A stretch of DNA of 60,000 nt from Membranipora membranacea (Eukaryota > Bryozoa > Gymnolaemata > Cheilostomatida > Membraniporidae). A program made the position numbers and the translations under genes. Positions 47,415 through 58,665 of this stretch are shown in pieces. The notes beneath the pieces are model-generated. The model worked only from the letters and a program-made list of their open reading frames with translations. It had not been told where the DNA came from and ran no database searches. The stretch's first letter is position 1. Every line of letters begins with the position of its first letter. The DNA lies in NCBI GenBank assembly GCA_914767715.1, contig OU612065.1, positions 23,624,001 through 23,684,000 on the forward strand. Direction: 5' to 3'.

Positions 47415-50400
47415 ATGGAGGGCTTGTTGTGGAAGTGGACAAATTACTGGTCTGGTGAGTGTTTTGCTTATTTTCTCTAATTTTTCACACTTAATGCTGA
47501 TTGATAACAATGACAACATTAAAGGGGCTCCTTGTAGAATGAAGTTCATGGCCAAAACCAGTGAGGGAAGGGTTAAATGCTCATGAACAGGAATGGTTCA
47601 AGTATCATCAAGGAAGAAGTGCTAAAAATTCCTAACCTAACAACCTCCTCAAGTCCACCCCACTGTGATTGTCCACTCAACCCTTCCTACCTGGAAAAGA
47701 TGTACATCCTGTTAAGACTACTGGCTGGGACTTCCACCCTTCACACATTTTCTAGATAGTGAAATAAATGCACTTCAAATTTAGTAAAAAAACTGTACCT
47801 ACTCAGGAAGATAAGGCAAGGTAGGGGTGGTTGATACTGGACATGGGCAAATTATGCATACTTGTAATTGTAACTCCAGACGCCTATGGTTGGTGGTTAG
47901 ACTGGTGTAAGTAAATGGTTACCATCAGGTTTCCAACCACTTGGGGACTACTCTAAGGTACTGGGCCTTTTTTTAAACTATGGTACAACCATGTATGTAA
48001 AACTGAAGCATTAGTCCTCTTATCCTGAGTAGGACCACAGTGCACAGAATCTTTGGCCAAACCCCAAAACATTGGCTTCACATGGTATGGAGTGAGTTTA
48101 TATTCGAGCGTTAAGTATATGTACTCAGCTTTTTTCCCCTGTTGACACACTTGAAACTAAGCATTAGCATGCCTATGATCCAATATCTGTTCTTTTTATG
48201 AGCCGATGGTTTCTAGATGTTTCGGCTAGTGGTGGAAGGGATAGCGAGTTTTGCCCCTACAGATCAGTTTAAAGCTGGATGTCATAGCCAAGAACACACT
48301 TTGTTTTATGCTCATATTTCTTTTTTTATTGTTTTAGGGTGGCAGCCCCGCTGGTTCATATTAGATGATGGAATTCTCTCATATTACAACTCACAGGATG
48401 AAGTGGGAAAGGGCTGCAAAGGTTCCATTAAGATGGCTGTTTGTGACGTCTTAGGTATGTTTGTCTATGGACTATGGGACATATCTAGTCATTAAAAGCC
48501 AGTAATACATTTACCATTTATTTGTTGAAGGCTTGAGATATAATAGAGTGAACCTTAGAAAAGAGGCCATGAGACAATCATTGTTGACCGGCATCTTGAT
48601 TCCTGTGCTTGGAAGAGACCCGAAAAAAACTATTGAAACCTGTTCGAGAGAATCAGGCTTCTTTTCCTAAGAATGTATTAATCCTCGCGGCTAAAACTTT
48701 TCGGGACGTTGATGCTGTAGCAGGATCTTATCTCATGTGCTGTGTGTTATTCTGATACAATTCAACACTCAGCAGACAGCAATCTTTGTTTTGAGATTAG
48801 CCTCCTCAACCTTTCATTTCTCTTACATGGTTTTCAGTCGATCATACCGATTCGTATCGACTTGAACTGAGCATAGCGAGTGAACAGCACTTTTATCTAA
48901 AGGCTGCAAACTCAAAAGAGAGACAACAATGGCTTGTAGCTCTCGGGAGCTGCAAGGCCACACTACAAACGCTCTCAGATCCGACAAACTACATATCCGA
49001 AAAAGGTGAGAGAAGGACATTTTGCAGTGATACCCATGAGAAGTAAATATTAGCTTTGGGTTATTTTAGCTAACTAAAACATGTTTTAGCTAGGTGGGAG
49101 CATATAAATAAAGAAAAGAGGGTGAGCCTGAGGAAAAGTTAGCTCATTGATGTGCGAATAGGCTAACCTTTCCTCCTGCGAGTACTTTACTCCTTTGGGG
49201 TATTCAATTACATGACATGCACTAAAATTATTGTAACTGCGAATTGCTTGGTAGCTATTTTAAACATCCAGATTGTATGAAGCACAGAAAATGCCCATCA
49301 TATATCCGTGGGAATAATCTGCTTGAAATATTATCCTGTCAGAAAAGTTAGCTATCTCAACACACGCAGTCATTGATTACTGATTCTAGTTATTAGTAAT
49401 CACCTTCTGCTGTAGATGGCAGCTCAGTTATGACAGGATAATTTAGCATAAAACTTCTGTGGCAAATAGTAATTTAGTGTTATCTGATAGAGATTGCATG
49501 CCAATTGGTTTAAATGATCAAGCCTTATTATAATACAAAAGTGTATTATCAGTTTGTGTTTTCGGCTTTATAGTTGTGCAAATTTGCTATCACATGTGGC
49601 TCACTCACATTGGTCTAACGATACACAGAAGATTTTGTGGTGTCACAAGACTAACGCTTAGCAATTATTAGTCTGTAAGTTGACAATAACAGCTGACTAA
49701 CCTAGGTGGAATAGGACGCCTACCACATAATCCTTATTCATTGAATTTCCTGTGTTTTGATGTTCACAGAGCATAAAATCCTGCATTCCGGTATGAAACA
49801 GAAGAAATCTGAATTGAGAATTTACTGTGATCTGTTGATGCAACAAGTCCACGCTATGAAAGAAGCTAACACAGCTGAGCCTCCTGACCCTCAGGTGAGG
49901 ACAGTCATGTCACGGTCATAAATACAAAAAACAGGCAGTAACAATGCGTCATTAATACATCTCCATAACCTTATGTCATGATCTGTCGTGAAGAAAATAG
50001 AATGGTTACTGGAATGAGATGCATGGGAATGAATATACAATATATCATCTCAAAAATTGAATATTTTGTATTTTTTATAATTTGTATGCGAACTCCTCGC
50101 TCCTGCTCTCTTCCAAGTCTGACAAGAACATCATTGACTAGCAAGCTACTGTCTACTGACACTGCATTAAATTAAAGTATATATGGCCTCATCACGAGAT
50201 CATTGACATTTATTTGTTGTTCTCAAACCAGGAAAAACTGACAAGTAGTGTTACTGTATTTGTCATATTGTGACTATTTATGTCATTTGCAACTTCTAAG
50301 TACAATCTCCGATTGTGAAACCAGAATATCGTCCATATAGCAGGTGGCTTCTTAGCGAAATGATCATATCTAACTAAGCTTACCTAAGAAATTTTAAGTG

Positions 50401-51548
50401 TCGGGTATTTTTTGCAGGCATTGAATATCACACACAAAGCCTACAAGAATTGCTTACCTATATACAGTTGTGCACACAATTGGCTCGGCAAACTGTGCAT
50501 CACTTTTTTCATGCGATTTTTTATTAACCCAGTGGTGTTGAAAAAAGGCTAGAACAATGAACTTGTTTGTTTCATTGGTAGGAAAACAGTCTTCCACCCT
50601 GGGTACAACGCTATGGTCCTTTGATGTAGCCTTGTCATATCGCTCCTTGCCCTTCAGTCCATTCTTTTTCTAAAATGATTTTCCCAGAGAATTTTATGTA
50701 TTTGCCTGTCTATTCTCCACTACTCCAGTAAAAGATCCTTATAATTGTGCAAGGCATATAGATAAGATTTTTCAACTCTTTTATTTCTACAGAAAGTTGC
50801 GCAGTGTTCCACACTCCTCACAGAGACTTGTGACACATTTATACACACGTTAGAAGACTGTATGAAGCTAGTCGATAATCCAACCCGTTCCAGACATTCA
50901 TCAGGTCGGGAGGTGACCAAACCCTCCTCACCGGTCACACCAAGTATGAAACATACCTTCCCAGGCCCACACTCACCATCTCATGAGAGGTAAGCTTACT
51001 CTTATCTAGTACAATAGCGTATGGTCAGTAGTAGCCGTCTTGACAAGCTTTGTTGTAGGGGGGTCCCCCCACAAACCGAACAAAGATTGTCAAGGCAGGA
51101 TAGGTCAGTAGGATGTTTTTTTTATGTGTTTGTGAATCACTGACCTGTGTGTGACCAAGGAGTTAAACTCCTTGGTGTGACGCAGGTTGAATTTTGGCCA
51201 ATTTTGTTGTGCATTTTTGTTTGCAATGGATATTATCATAAGCTTACCAATATAAACTGCACCTCCGCAAATTTACCTATCACTATGTTGTGGCAGCCTT
51301 CTTTTTTTTACCTTTGAAATATTTGTTAACATGTCTTATAAATTTACCTGGTCATCAGGGTACCAGCAATCTCAAAGCCACTTCTCAAAGCTGTTGTGTG
51401 AATCATTCTATCAATAATACCATGCTCTTATACACAACTTCACAAGCATGAGTAGGATTGGCTCTATTACCATCATAGGCAAGCATTAAATGGCCTGATC
51501 TGATCGACTGATTACGGTAGTCATCTTTATCTGTCACTCATGTTTGCT

Positions 51549-51597
<49 letters not shown>

Positions 51598-54500
51598 AAT
51601 TGTGACCCATGGTGTTATATACCAATATATGGATGCAAAATCGGCTAGGTAGATTTCAGTGCCAAATTTCAGTATCATGCTTCTCACTCAAGTACTTAGG
51701 TTGAATAAGTGAGTGGCATTCTCAAATCGCTTCCTGTTTGCACTGTGTAGATTGCGCGAGCAAGCGATCATTCTAGACAGCCTAAACAGCTTTAAATGTA
51801 GCATTCGCCAGTGACTTTGACTGACAAAAATATTCTGATTTCATCCCATTTTAGCTTTACACATTTACCAATTTTACCAGTCTCGTAAGTCCTAATAAGT
51901 GGTCCATGAAGTCAATGTTGGAATGTTATAAATTGATATATGTTATATGACTTAATAAATCTAAGACAAGTCACAATCACACATATTCATTTTACTTTTT
52001 GTAACTATACAAAAGTGTTTGCTGCTTGCACCATGTTGAATTTTCTAAGTTTGCGCTTTACTAGTAATTATATTGTTGAGCTTTTCAGTTTTTTATGATT
52101 TTGCGTTGATGCTAATAATACTATAATATCAGCTTTGCTTCACTCTTCATCCTTGGTTTGGTATTGATAAATGCTTCTTAACATTTGGTAGAAATCTTCC
52201 CCGATCCATACTGCGAAAGACCAGACGCTCACATTCCCAGAGTTCTGGTACCGGTACGGACACGGATGCCGAGTCACCCTCTACACACCTTAAAGCATTT
52301 AGTAATGGTAGAGTTAGTCCTAAGGCTAATAATGCTTACAATCACACATCATCCACTGCGTAAGCTTTACATGTGCACCTTCAGTAGCTGTGTTCTAGCC
52401 TGTCTCGACAAGCTTTGTTGTAGGGGGGGGGGACTCCCACCCACCGAACAAAGCTTGTCAAGGCAGGCTAGCTGTGTTCCTAAGCTGTGTTGTGTCTTTT
52501 TAGGGGTTATCATCAGTAAAAAGTCACAGTATTCTGATGCTGAGCTGTGTCTTCAAAACATAATAATGATGCCATTGAGGTACAACTTGTTCAAAAAATA
52601 TGTTGGTCAAGTGAAGAATCCTAAATGTACATGCTGTATATATCAATTTTATTAGCTGATCAAATCACGAATGACACATAAGACTTTAACAATACATTGA
52701 ATGATGTTAGTATATGTAAGTATATGTTAGTATATGTATATGAATTTCTAACACAGTAGTCTCGATGTTATTTTTAGCCCCCGTTCCAGTTCTTCCGAGC
52801 CAGAAGACACAGACAACAATAATCACAATAAGGAGGCAGAGTTTTCTGATGCCCTCCCTACTCTAAACCATAAGGATGCCGTCCCTTCATCTCATGGGGA
52901 TACTAGTAATGGTCAACCATCGAGCAGAGAGCTCTCTAAAATCTCAGAGCATGACTCTTCACTCCCCCGCTCAGCTAACTTCTTCAACACCATGGGCTCT
53001 AGTTTCATAAACATGTCCGGTACGTTAGACGATGGAGTGAACACTAAAAACTTTACTGCTTGTGCTGCCGAGCTTGCCAGGATATTTGGTAAGTTGACCT
53101 TTCAATGACCTTGACCAATGATTTATACCTAAAGGAGTAAATAGTTATTCGATAGAGGCCAGAGTTTATTTTATCGAATTTGTAGGTTAGCTAGTTAATT
53201 TTCACCAGCTGTGGTGGAAGTCTATATGAAGTAAAGAGGGTGAGAATTGTTAGCGACCCATGAATTTAGCTATTTTAAGCATGTGCAAAATGGCAAACTT
53301 TCCTCCTATGAATACTTTACTATTCTAGGGTATGTTGTTTGCGATATACTTCAAACAAACCTTAACTCACATAATTGATGACTACTGTACTTTTGTCACT
53401 TCTATGACTTGACCAACTGCTGTTTCCTATATATAATAATTACCAGATGCACTAAACACTGATAACAAAGTGCAGATTAATCCTATTGATAACCGATAGT
53501 GGATAATTGGAGTTATATGTACTTATATTTCAGACAAACTGAGTGCAACAGCGTTCTCTCCTGTGAAAAATGATTTACTTGGTAATGTCAAAGTAAGTAC
53601 TCGCTATATTGTTTTGTTGTTGATATTATTTTTAGTACTACTAGGAGAGGGAAAATATTGATATTCCCTTATTGTACTATTGGTCCTATTTATTAATAGT
53701 TAGTGACGGAAATATCACCGTCATGTTTATTGATGGCAATGCTTGCTTGGAAGTAGCCTGTCTTCACAAGCTTTGTTTGTTAGGTGGGTTGCCCCCCCCC
53801 CCCAAACAAAAAGCTTGTTAAAACAGGCTAGCTTGGTAGAAGATCAGACTGATACTTATTATGGCCTGATGATATGAGTATTGTCTTTTACTTTACAGAA
53901 AATAGAGATGAAATGGAAAACAGACCCCAGAGGTTTATCTACTCTTCAAAAGCTAGTCGATTATGAAATCAGAAATAAACAACATCTGGACCCTAACTCC
54001 GCAACACAGGCACTGCTCTGGCTCACCAGGTATGATGTTCGAACTGTTAAATCATACTTTAACTGGTATCAACCTCTAGCCACAGGTCCGCTAACATGTT
54101 CTCACTTTCTAATTGAAAATAATGTCAGCTCCAGAGGCAATTTCCTCCACCATTCGTCCCTATGGTGTCATATCACAGGGAGACCATGCAATAATATTAG
54201 TCAGTTGAGGGCAATCCAACTCAGTTGGAAGCAGCACTACTGTGGTGAGAATTCCCTGACCGTTTCAATAACCAGATCTCCCTTTTTTCATGAGTATCTC
54301 GTATTATCACTACATTGCTGCCTATTTGTTATAGAGGTCTGCTGTTTGTGTCGAACATATTGGTAGAACTTCCTAAGCAGAGCACACTTCTGATGGCTGT
54401 TTCTATCGCCTACGATAGAACCCTTAAGCCTTTCCACAACTTTGTGGTTAAAGGTGTGGTGTCGGTAAGTCAATATTTGCTAAAAAGAGTCAGGAGTGTT

Positions 54501-54927
54501 GTAGTTCCTACACTTCAATTTCTTAGCTGTGACAGCAGACAAATAGACCTAGTATGTCACAAATAAAACCTTTTTATGACTTTATGCTGACAATGCTGTA
54601 TGTCAACTTGGCATAACTACCCCCATAACTGGTATGAACCTGTTCAGTTTACAACAACATGACCAGCATTCAAGAACAGTCATACATTTTTTGTCATGTA
54701 AAATATATTAATTTTAGATTGGTATGAGAGCTTTGCCGTACAAAGAGAATTTCATAAAATCTTTTGCTGAAGATACTGCCTCGGATGTTACAGAAGAACA
54801 ATTCCTAGCTTGTGCGCTTAGAGACACGAAACACTATCAAGAATCTGTGATTGAAGTCTGCGCGCCAATCATCGAGTTTTATCGAAAGCATAACATGATC
54901 GTTTTACAGGATCAAACAGATTCCTAA
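47415..54927 (+). CDS. PLEKHA8: FAPP2 / PLEKHA8: PH and GLTP glycolipid-transfer protein, eleven exons
   Basis: FAPP2 binds Golgi PI4P and Arf1 through its PH domain and moves glucosylceramide through its GLTP domain. Exons are 47415-47454, 48338-48454, 48838-49005, 49770-49894, 50793-50989, 52192-52359, 52778-53088, 53534-53592, 53899-54029, 54335-54464 and 54718-54927, closing in phase to 551 residues (human 519). The 40-bp first exon supplies [14 protein letters not shown]. The PH domain continues [40 protein letters not shown]. Then come a coiled region ([20 protein letters not shown]) and a Ser-rich linker with a [10 protein letters not shown] segment. The GLTP domain has [14 protein letters not shown] (Asp, Asn and Lys that grip the sugar headgroup in GLTP), [14 protein letters not shown] (the stacking Trp) and [11 protein letters not shown] (His). 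All key residues are present. Introns carry three TAGCCTGTC hairpins. Confidence 0.96.
49075..49205 (+). repeat. Copy of the dispersed ~150-bp repeat family
   Basis: Contains AGAGGGTGAGCCTGAGG, then AACCTTTCCTCCTGCGAGTA and CTTTACTCCTTTGGGGTA. It shares this order with the segment at 53.2 kb and, reversed, with 56.3 kb. It lies in a PLEKHA8 intron. Confidence 0.6.
51032..51102. mobile_element. TAGCCTGTC-family hairpin, exact 9-bp target duplication
   Basis: A 71-bp palindrome: TAGCCGTCTTGACAAGCTTT ... AACAAAGATTGTCAAGGCAG (plus GATA), with a loop of G then C runs. GGTCAGTAG flanks it exactly at 51023-51031 and 51103-51111. PLEKHA8 intron 5. Confidence 0.85.
51156..51174. repeat. Micro-palindrome insertion with target duplication GTGTGAC
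   Basis: The 19-bp insert CAAGGAGTTAAACTCCTTG is flanked exactly by GTGTGAC at 51149-51155 and 51175-51181. It is the shortest perfect palindrome of the set. Confidence 0.8.
51551..51595. repeat. (CA)n microsatellite
   Basis: About 22 uninterrupted CA units in PLEKHA8 intron 5. Confidence 0.97.
52396..52470. mobile_element. TAGCCTGTC-family hairpin, exact 9-bp target duplication
   Basis: A 75-bp palindrome: TAGCCTGTCTCGACAAGCTT ... AAGCTTGTCAAGGCAGGCTA with a G-run loop. GCTGTGTTC flanks it exactly at 52387-52395 and 52471-52479. PLEKHA8 intron 6, about 35 bp after the donor. Confidence 0.88.
53185..53335 (+). repeat. Copy of the dispersed ~150-bp repeat family
   Basis: GTAAAGAGGGTGAGAATTG, then GCAAACTTTCCTCCTATGAA and TACTTTACTATTCTAGGGTA. 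It parallels 49.1 kb along its length. PLEKHA8 intron 7. Confidence 0.6.
53754..53830. mobile_element. TAGCCTGTC-family hairpin, 9-bp target duplication with one mismatch
   Basis: A 77-bp palindrome: TAGCCTGTCTTCACAAGCTT ... AAGCTTGTTAAAACAGGCTA with a 12-C run in the loop. The flanks are GCTTGGAAG (53745-53753) and GCTTGGTAG (53831-53839). PLEKHA8 intron 8. Confidence 0.85.
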
Positions 54928-55364
54928 TAGAATGAATATCTTCTGCATCGACTTAATTCGAAGCTGGCAGTAAAAGTTATGGCTAGCTACACGATGAATT
55001 TGAATTATTTAGCGCCGACGAAATAAGACATGATTGTGGTGGGAATCGCTCGAATATCCGGATTGGGTCTGAAAGATACAAGATAGTTCCCAACCACTAT
55101 GGTCAAATTAATATAATGCTTCATTATTCTGACATATATTAACTTTGTGCAACAAAATTATAATATATGTATATATATATATATATATCAGTGGCAGTGC
55201 AGACAAATCATGTTATTTTGAAATACTTATCAAAGATTCTATTTTCCTTAAGCTTAACTTATGATTTCAAATTTTGTTTATTTTGCAACGTTCCTGTTAT
55301 TGCTCCTATCCTTCCACTAGATGTGTCATATCATACCTCAAATCACTTAACATTTTATATATGC
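54928..55364. other. 3' region of PLEKHA8
   Basis: Likely 3' UTR and convergent intergenic DNA with a short (TA)n run near 55170-55190. No gene seen. Confidence 0.5.
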
Positions 55365-56395
55365 TATAATACTTCGAACTGTATACAATGTTGAGTTTTT
55401 TTCATTTATCTCAAAAGAGTTTATTTATGGCAAGGGGTACTGACTGCTAGTTTGTGAATTTATGGTACAGGCATGTAGTTGGCTGCTGACAAGATAAAAA
55501 TATATATTTAATTGAAATTACACATATATGAACTTCTGTATGGATATTTCTCAGATTATAAAAATGTTTGCTCAAAAAAAATAAAATTGAGGGTCTTCAA
55601 AATGTTGAGAAGAGCGAATGATTAAATGGTGGCAATAGATGACAACATGTATACAGTTGTATCGGAAGTATATATCTGTGTAAGGTGTCTAATTCACCAT
55701 TTCTTCTAATATAAGTAAGAACCATTAGGTTATATCGATCATATTATACATTCAAAATTGGATAGAACCAATTGAAAAGTAGAGCTACAAAATGAAAACA
55801 TTATTTGAGTTTCTTGGTGAGCCTTAGCTGTATATAGGTGATGACAAGAAGTCCCGTGGTTATAACACCAAATGCCGCAATATTTACCCACAAGTCCCAG
55901 TCAGTTTTATAAGCTATGTCATTTCTCTCCATCCACGCATCTTTGCTTCCTTTGACGCTGAAAAACAAAGAATGTGTGATATCAAGGAGTAACAGCGATG
56001 GTGATATCAGATCTGTACTTTTTCAAATTTAAGAATTTAAGTTGTTTTTGAATTATTTGACTTCGCCTGTGCATTGTCTTCTAAAACTAGCCCCCTTTGG
56101 TGTAACTAAATTTTTTGTGAGAATGCAAGAACAGCAAGGTTTCAAGACATGTGGCGAAATAGTGTGATCCTGAAACTTTTTCGATACCCTACCATAGTAC
56201 TTTGTATGTTGTAAAAAGCTGACACTGCAGGTAAGGTTGATATATACTCGAGAGGAGTAAAGGTTTCGCAAGAGGAAAGGTTTGTCTATTTGCGTGGGCT
56301 TTAAACGGTGGAATTTATGGTCAGCTCAGCTACTTTATATAATCTCCCATCTAAGCTAGTGAGATATTAGTGTTAGCTAACATCATGTCAAAAGT
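55365..56395. repeat. Left copy of a segmental duplication carrying an ABCG terminal exon
   Basis: Matches 57810-58665 in the same order and orientation. Markers are GTATACAATGTTGAGTTTTT at 55381 and 57826, the 157-bp exon (next entries), CCCCCTTTGGTGT at 56090 and 58449, and GACACTGCAG at 56221 and 58579. The offset falls from 2445 to 2358 through small indels. Flanks have diverged clearly more than the exon. The part beyond about 56245 (GAGGAGTAAAGG, then AAGAGGAAAGGTTTG) also belongs, in minus orientation, to the dispersed ~150-bp family. Confidence 0.85.
55801..55957 (-). CDS. Duplicate terminal exon of the ABCG2-like transporter
   Basis: After CTTTGTTTTTCAG it encodes VKGSKDAWMERNDIAYKTDW, DLWVNIAAFGVITTGLLVIT, YIQLRLTKKLK and stop. 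It differs from the exon at 58197-58353 at about eleven nucleotides and only three residues (Val to Ala, Leu to Phe, Ile to Thr). Acceptor, phase and stop are intact, so it can replace the other copy by alternative splicing and polyadenylation. It encodes the last membrane helix and cytosolic tail of the half-transporter. It might instead be an unused relic, although the open frame argues against that. Confidence 0.82.
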
Positions 56396-56539
56396 GGCTT
56401 ACTGGATCAGCGTTCCTCTTACATAAGATTTTTCCTCAGAGGATAATCAGTCTAGCACCATCCTATTGATTCTAATTAATAAGTTTTGCATAATTAATAA
56501 TGTAAGAATTTGGGAAAAAACACATACATTTCTCACCTT

Positions 56540-57520
56540 TCTTTCTCACCTAGTCCGCCGTGTTCCGGGATGGGTGGCGGTCCTGCAGGGCACCAAGTTT
56601 TATCAGAGAATGCCATCTGATTCTTTCATCAACATCTTCATCTGAGAGGCCCCATCTCAGCATGTCATCCTTCACTGAATTCATCCATCTTTTCTTTGGC
56701 CTCCCTCTCTTTCTCTGTATTCTCATCTCAGCCACCATTCTAATATCTTCCTCCCTATCTCTCCTGTGTACATGTCCATACCATTGAAGACGTCTCCTCC
56801 TCATACCTATTGCAACCGCTTCTATTTTGGCCTCCTCCTTTATACTCTCATTTGTTTTATGCTCTTCCCAGTCTATATTATAAATGTGTCGGAGCATCCT
56901 CATCTCAGTTGCACTTATCTTGTCTTCTTGTCTTTGAGTCAGTGGCCAGATCTCATTTCCATACATCAGTGTAGGTTTTATTGCCGTCTTGTACAATAGA
57001 ACCTTTGAGCTTGGTGGGAATTTTTTTATCGCAAAGCACTCCTGTCAGCTCTCTCCATCTATTCCATGCCTTCTCTATACTCTTAGCAATTTCTATTCCG
57101 CATCCTCCCTCTTGATCTATTGTGGTTCCCAGGTATTTGAATGTTGACACCTGCGGCAGATCAGTTGAACCTTCTCCATCATACTTCTTCATTTCTATCC
57201 TTTGTAAGTTTCCGGCTGGCGGTAGATGTTCTGTCTTTAGCCTACTTACTTTTAATCCTGCATCTTCTAAACACCACCCTCAAGTTCTCCAGTCTCTCTT
57301 CCATCCTCTCCCTAGTTTCATCGCAGAGAACAAGGTCGTCAGCAGACAGCATTGCCCACGGCGTGTCCTCCTGAATCTCCTCGGTGATGAAATCCAAGAT
57401 CAAGATGAAAAGGAAAGGGCTAACTGCAGATCCTTGATGTAATCCTACTTCTATCTCAATCTCATCTATTTCACCAACACTTGTCACAACTGATGTTTTG
57501 CAGTCCTTGTACATATCCTG
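56540..57520 (-). mobile_element. 5'-truncated LINE fragment, reverse transcriptase C-terminal part
   Basis: In three frames on the minus strand, in order: GLHQGSAVSPFLFILILDFI with the catalytic box as SADDLVL (57242-57514), STFKYLGTTIDQEGG (56953-57192), then YKTAIKPTLMYGNEIWPLTQ, EMRMLRHI, RLQWYGHVHRRDREEDIRMV, RKRGRPKKRWMNSVKDD and a stop at 56550. This C-terminal wording is typical of RTE-like LINEs and differs from the element at 1-2170. Frameshifts and truncation make it dead. It lies between the two copies of the ABCG segmental duplication. Confidence 0.88.
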
Positions 57521-57809
57521 AATAAAATACTGAATATGTAGTTGTCTTCTCTGTTCTCGAGAGTTGACAACTACACAATTCGATCCATAACAAAATTATT
57601 CTTAGAAATTGGTGAAAATGGATTCAGGGTTAACCAGCCTTTAATTATTTTGAATAAGAGAGAATTAGGTAGCCAACAAAAATTGAGTTGGGAAAATAAT
57701 ATGTAACGAGTAACTCAAGAAAATCATCACAAAAGTATTGTATGTAAAAATGATATATAACAGAAAATATATATTCAACACATTTTCTCCTAGAGGGGCC
57801 AGTTTGCCG

Positions 57810-58665
57810 ATTTGTATAATAAACCGTATACAATGTTGAGTTTTTTTCTTTTACAAACATATATATATATACATATATATATACACATATTCAATTACAA
57901 ATAATATACAAACGCTTGCTCAGAACAGGTAGAAACACGAGACAAATACAAAGCAAAAAAACTAGTTTGAGGGTTTTCAAATTATTGCAAAGATTGAAAT
58001 ATCAAATAAGGTTGCGGCAGCCAGAAATAGGTCTCTGAAGATAACAGTGTACGGTATCATACAGCTGATGTAACTAAAGTATGTGTCTGTGACAGGTGTT
58101 ATTCTATCTTCTAATATATGTAAGAAGTTGTAGCAATCATATAGAAATTGCGAGATACCAATTGACAAATAGATTTGTAAAGTGAAAGGCACATTATCAT
58201 TTAAGTTTTTTGATTAGCCTTAGCTGTATATAGGTGATGACAAGAAGTCCCGTGGTTATAACACCAAGTGCTACAATATTCACCCACAAGTCCCAATCAG
58301 TTTTATAGGCAATGTCATTTCTCTCCATCCACGCATCTTTGCTTCCTTTGACGCTAAAAATCAAAGAACAGATCCGTACACTTTAATATTTTATTAATTA
58401 ATTAATTCTAAGCATTTGAATTATTTAACCCTACCAGTGCATTGATCTAGCCCCCTTTGGTGTGATTAAATTCCTTTATGAGACTGAAGACGAGTAAAGT
58501 TTCAAAACGTGTGATGCTGAAACTTTTCCGATACTCTACCATAGTATTAGTATGTCTGTCGCACATGTTTTAAAAGCCGACACTGCAGGCAATGTTGGTT
58601 AATACTCACAGGAGAAAAAGCTTCTGTTCCCACAGGCTTGTAATGGTGGACTTTATGGCTAGCTT
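57810..58665. repeat. Right copy of the ABCG terminal-exon duplication
   Basis: Counterpart of 55365-56395 without the adjacent LINE. It joins directly to the rest of the transporter gene, so it probably represents the original position. Confidence 0.85.

Noticed and set aside
48217-48337. In-frame extension upstream of the PLEKHA8 PH exon with an ATG at 48217
   Set aside because: This is intron read-through. The acceptor at 48336-48337 and the 40-bp exon at 47415 restore the conserved FAPP N-terminus exactly.
52185-52655. 156-codon frame across the sixth PLEKHA8 exon
   Set aside because: It reads the exon in the wrong frame and runs through a hairpin transposon. The frame fixed by exon phases gives the Ser-rich linker instead.
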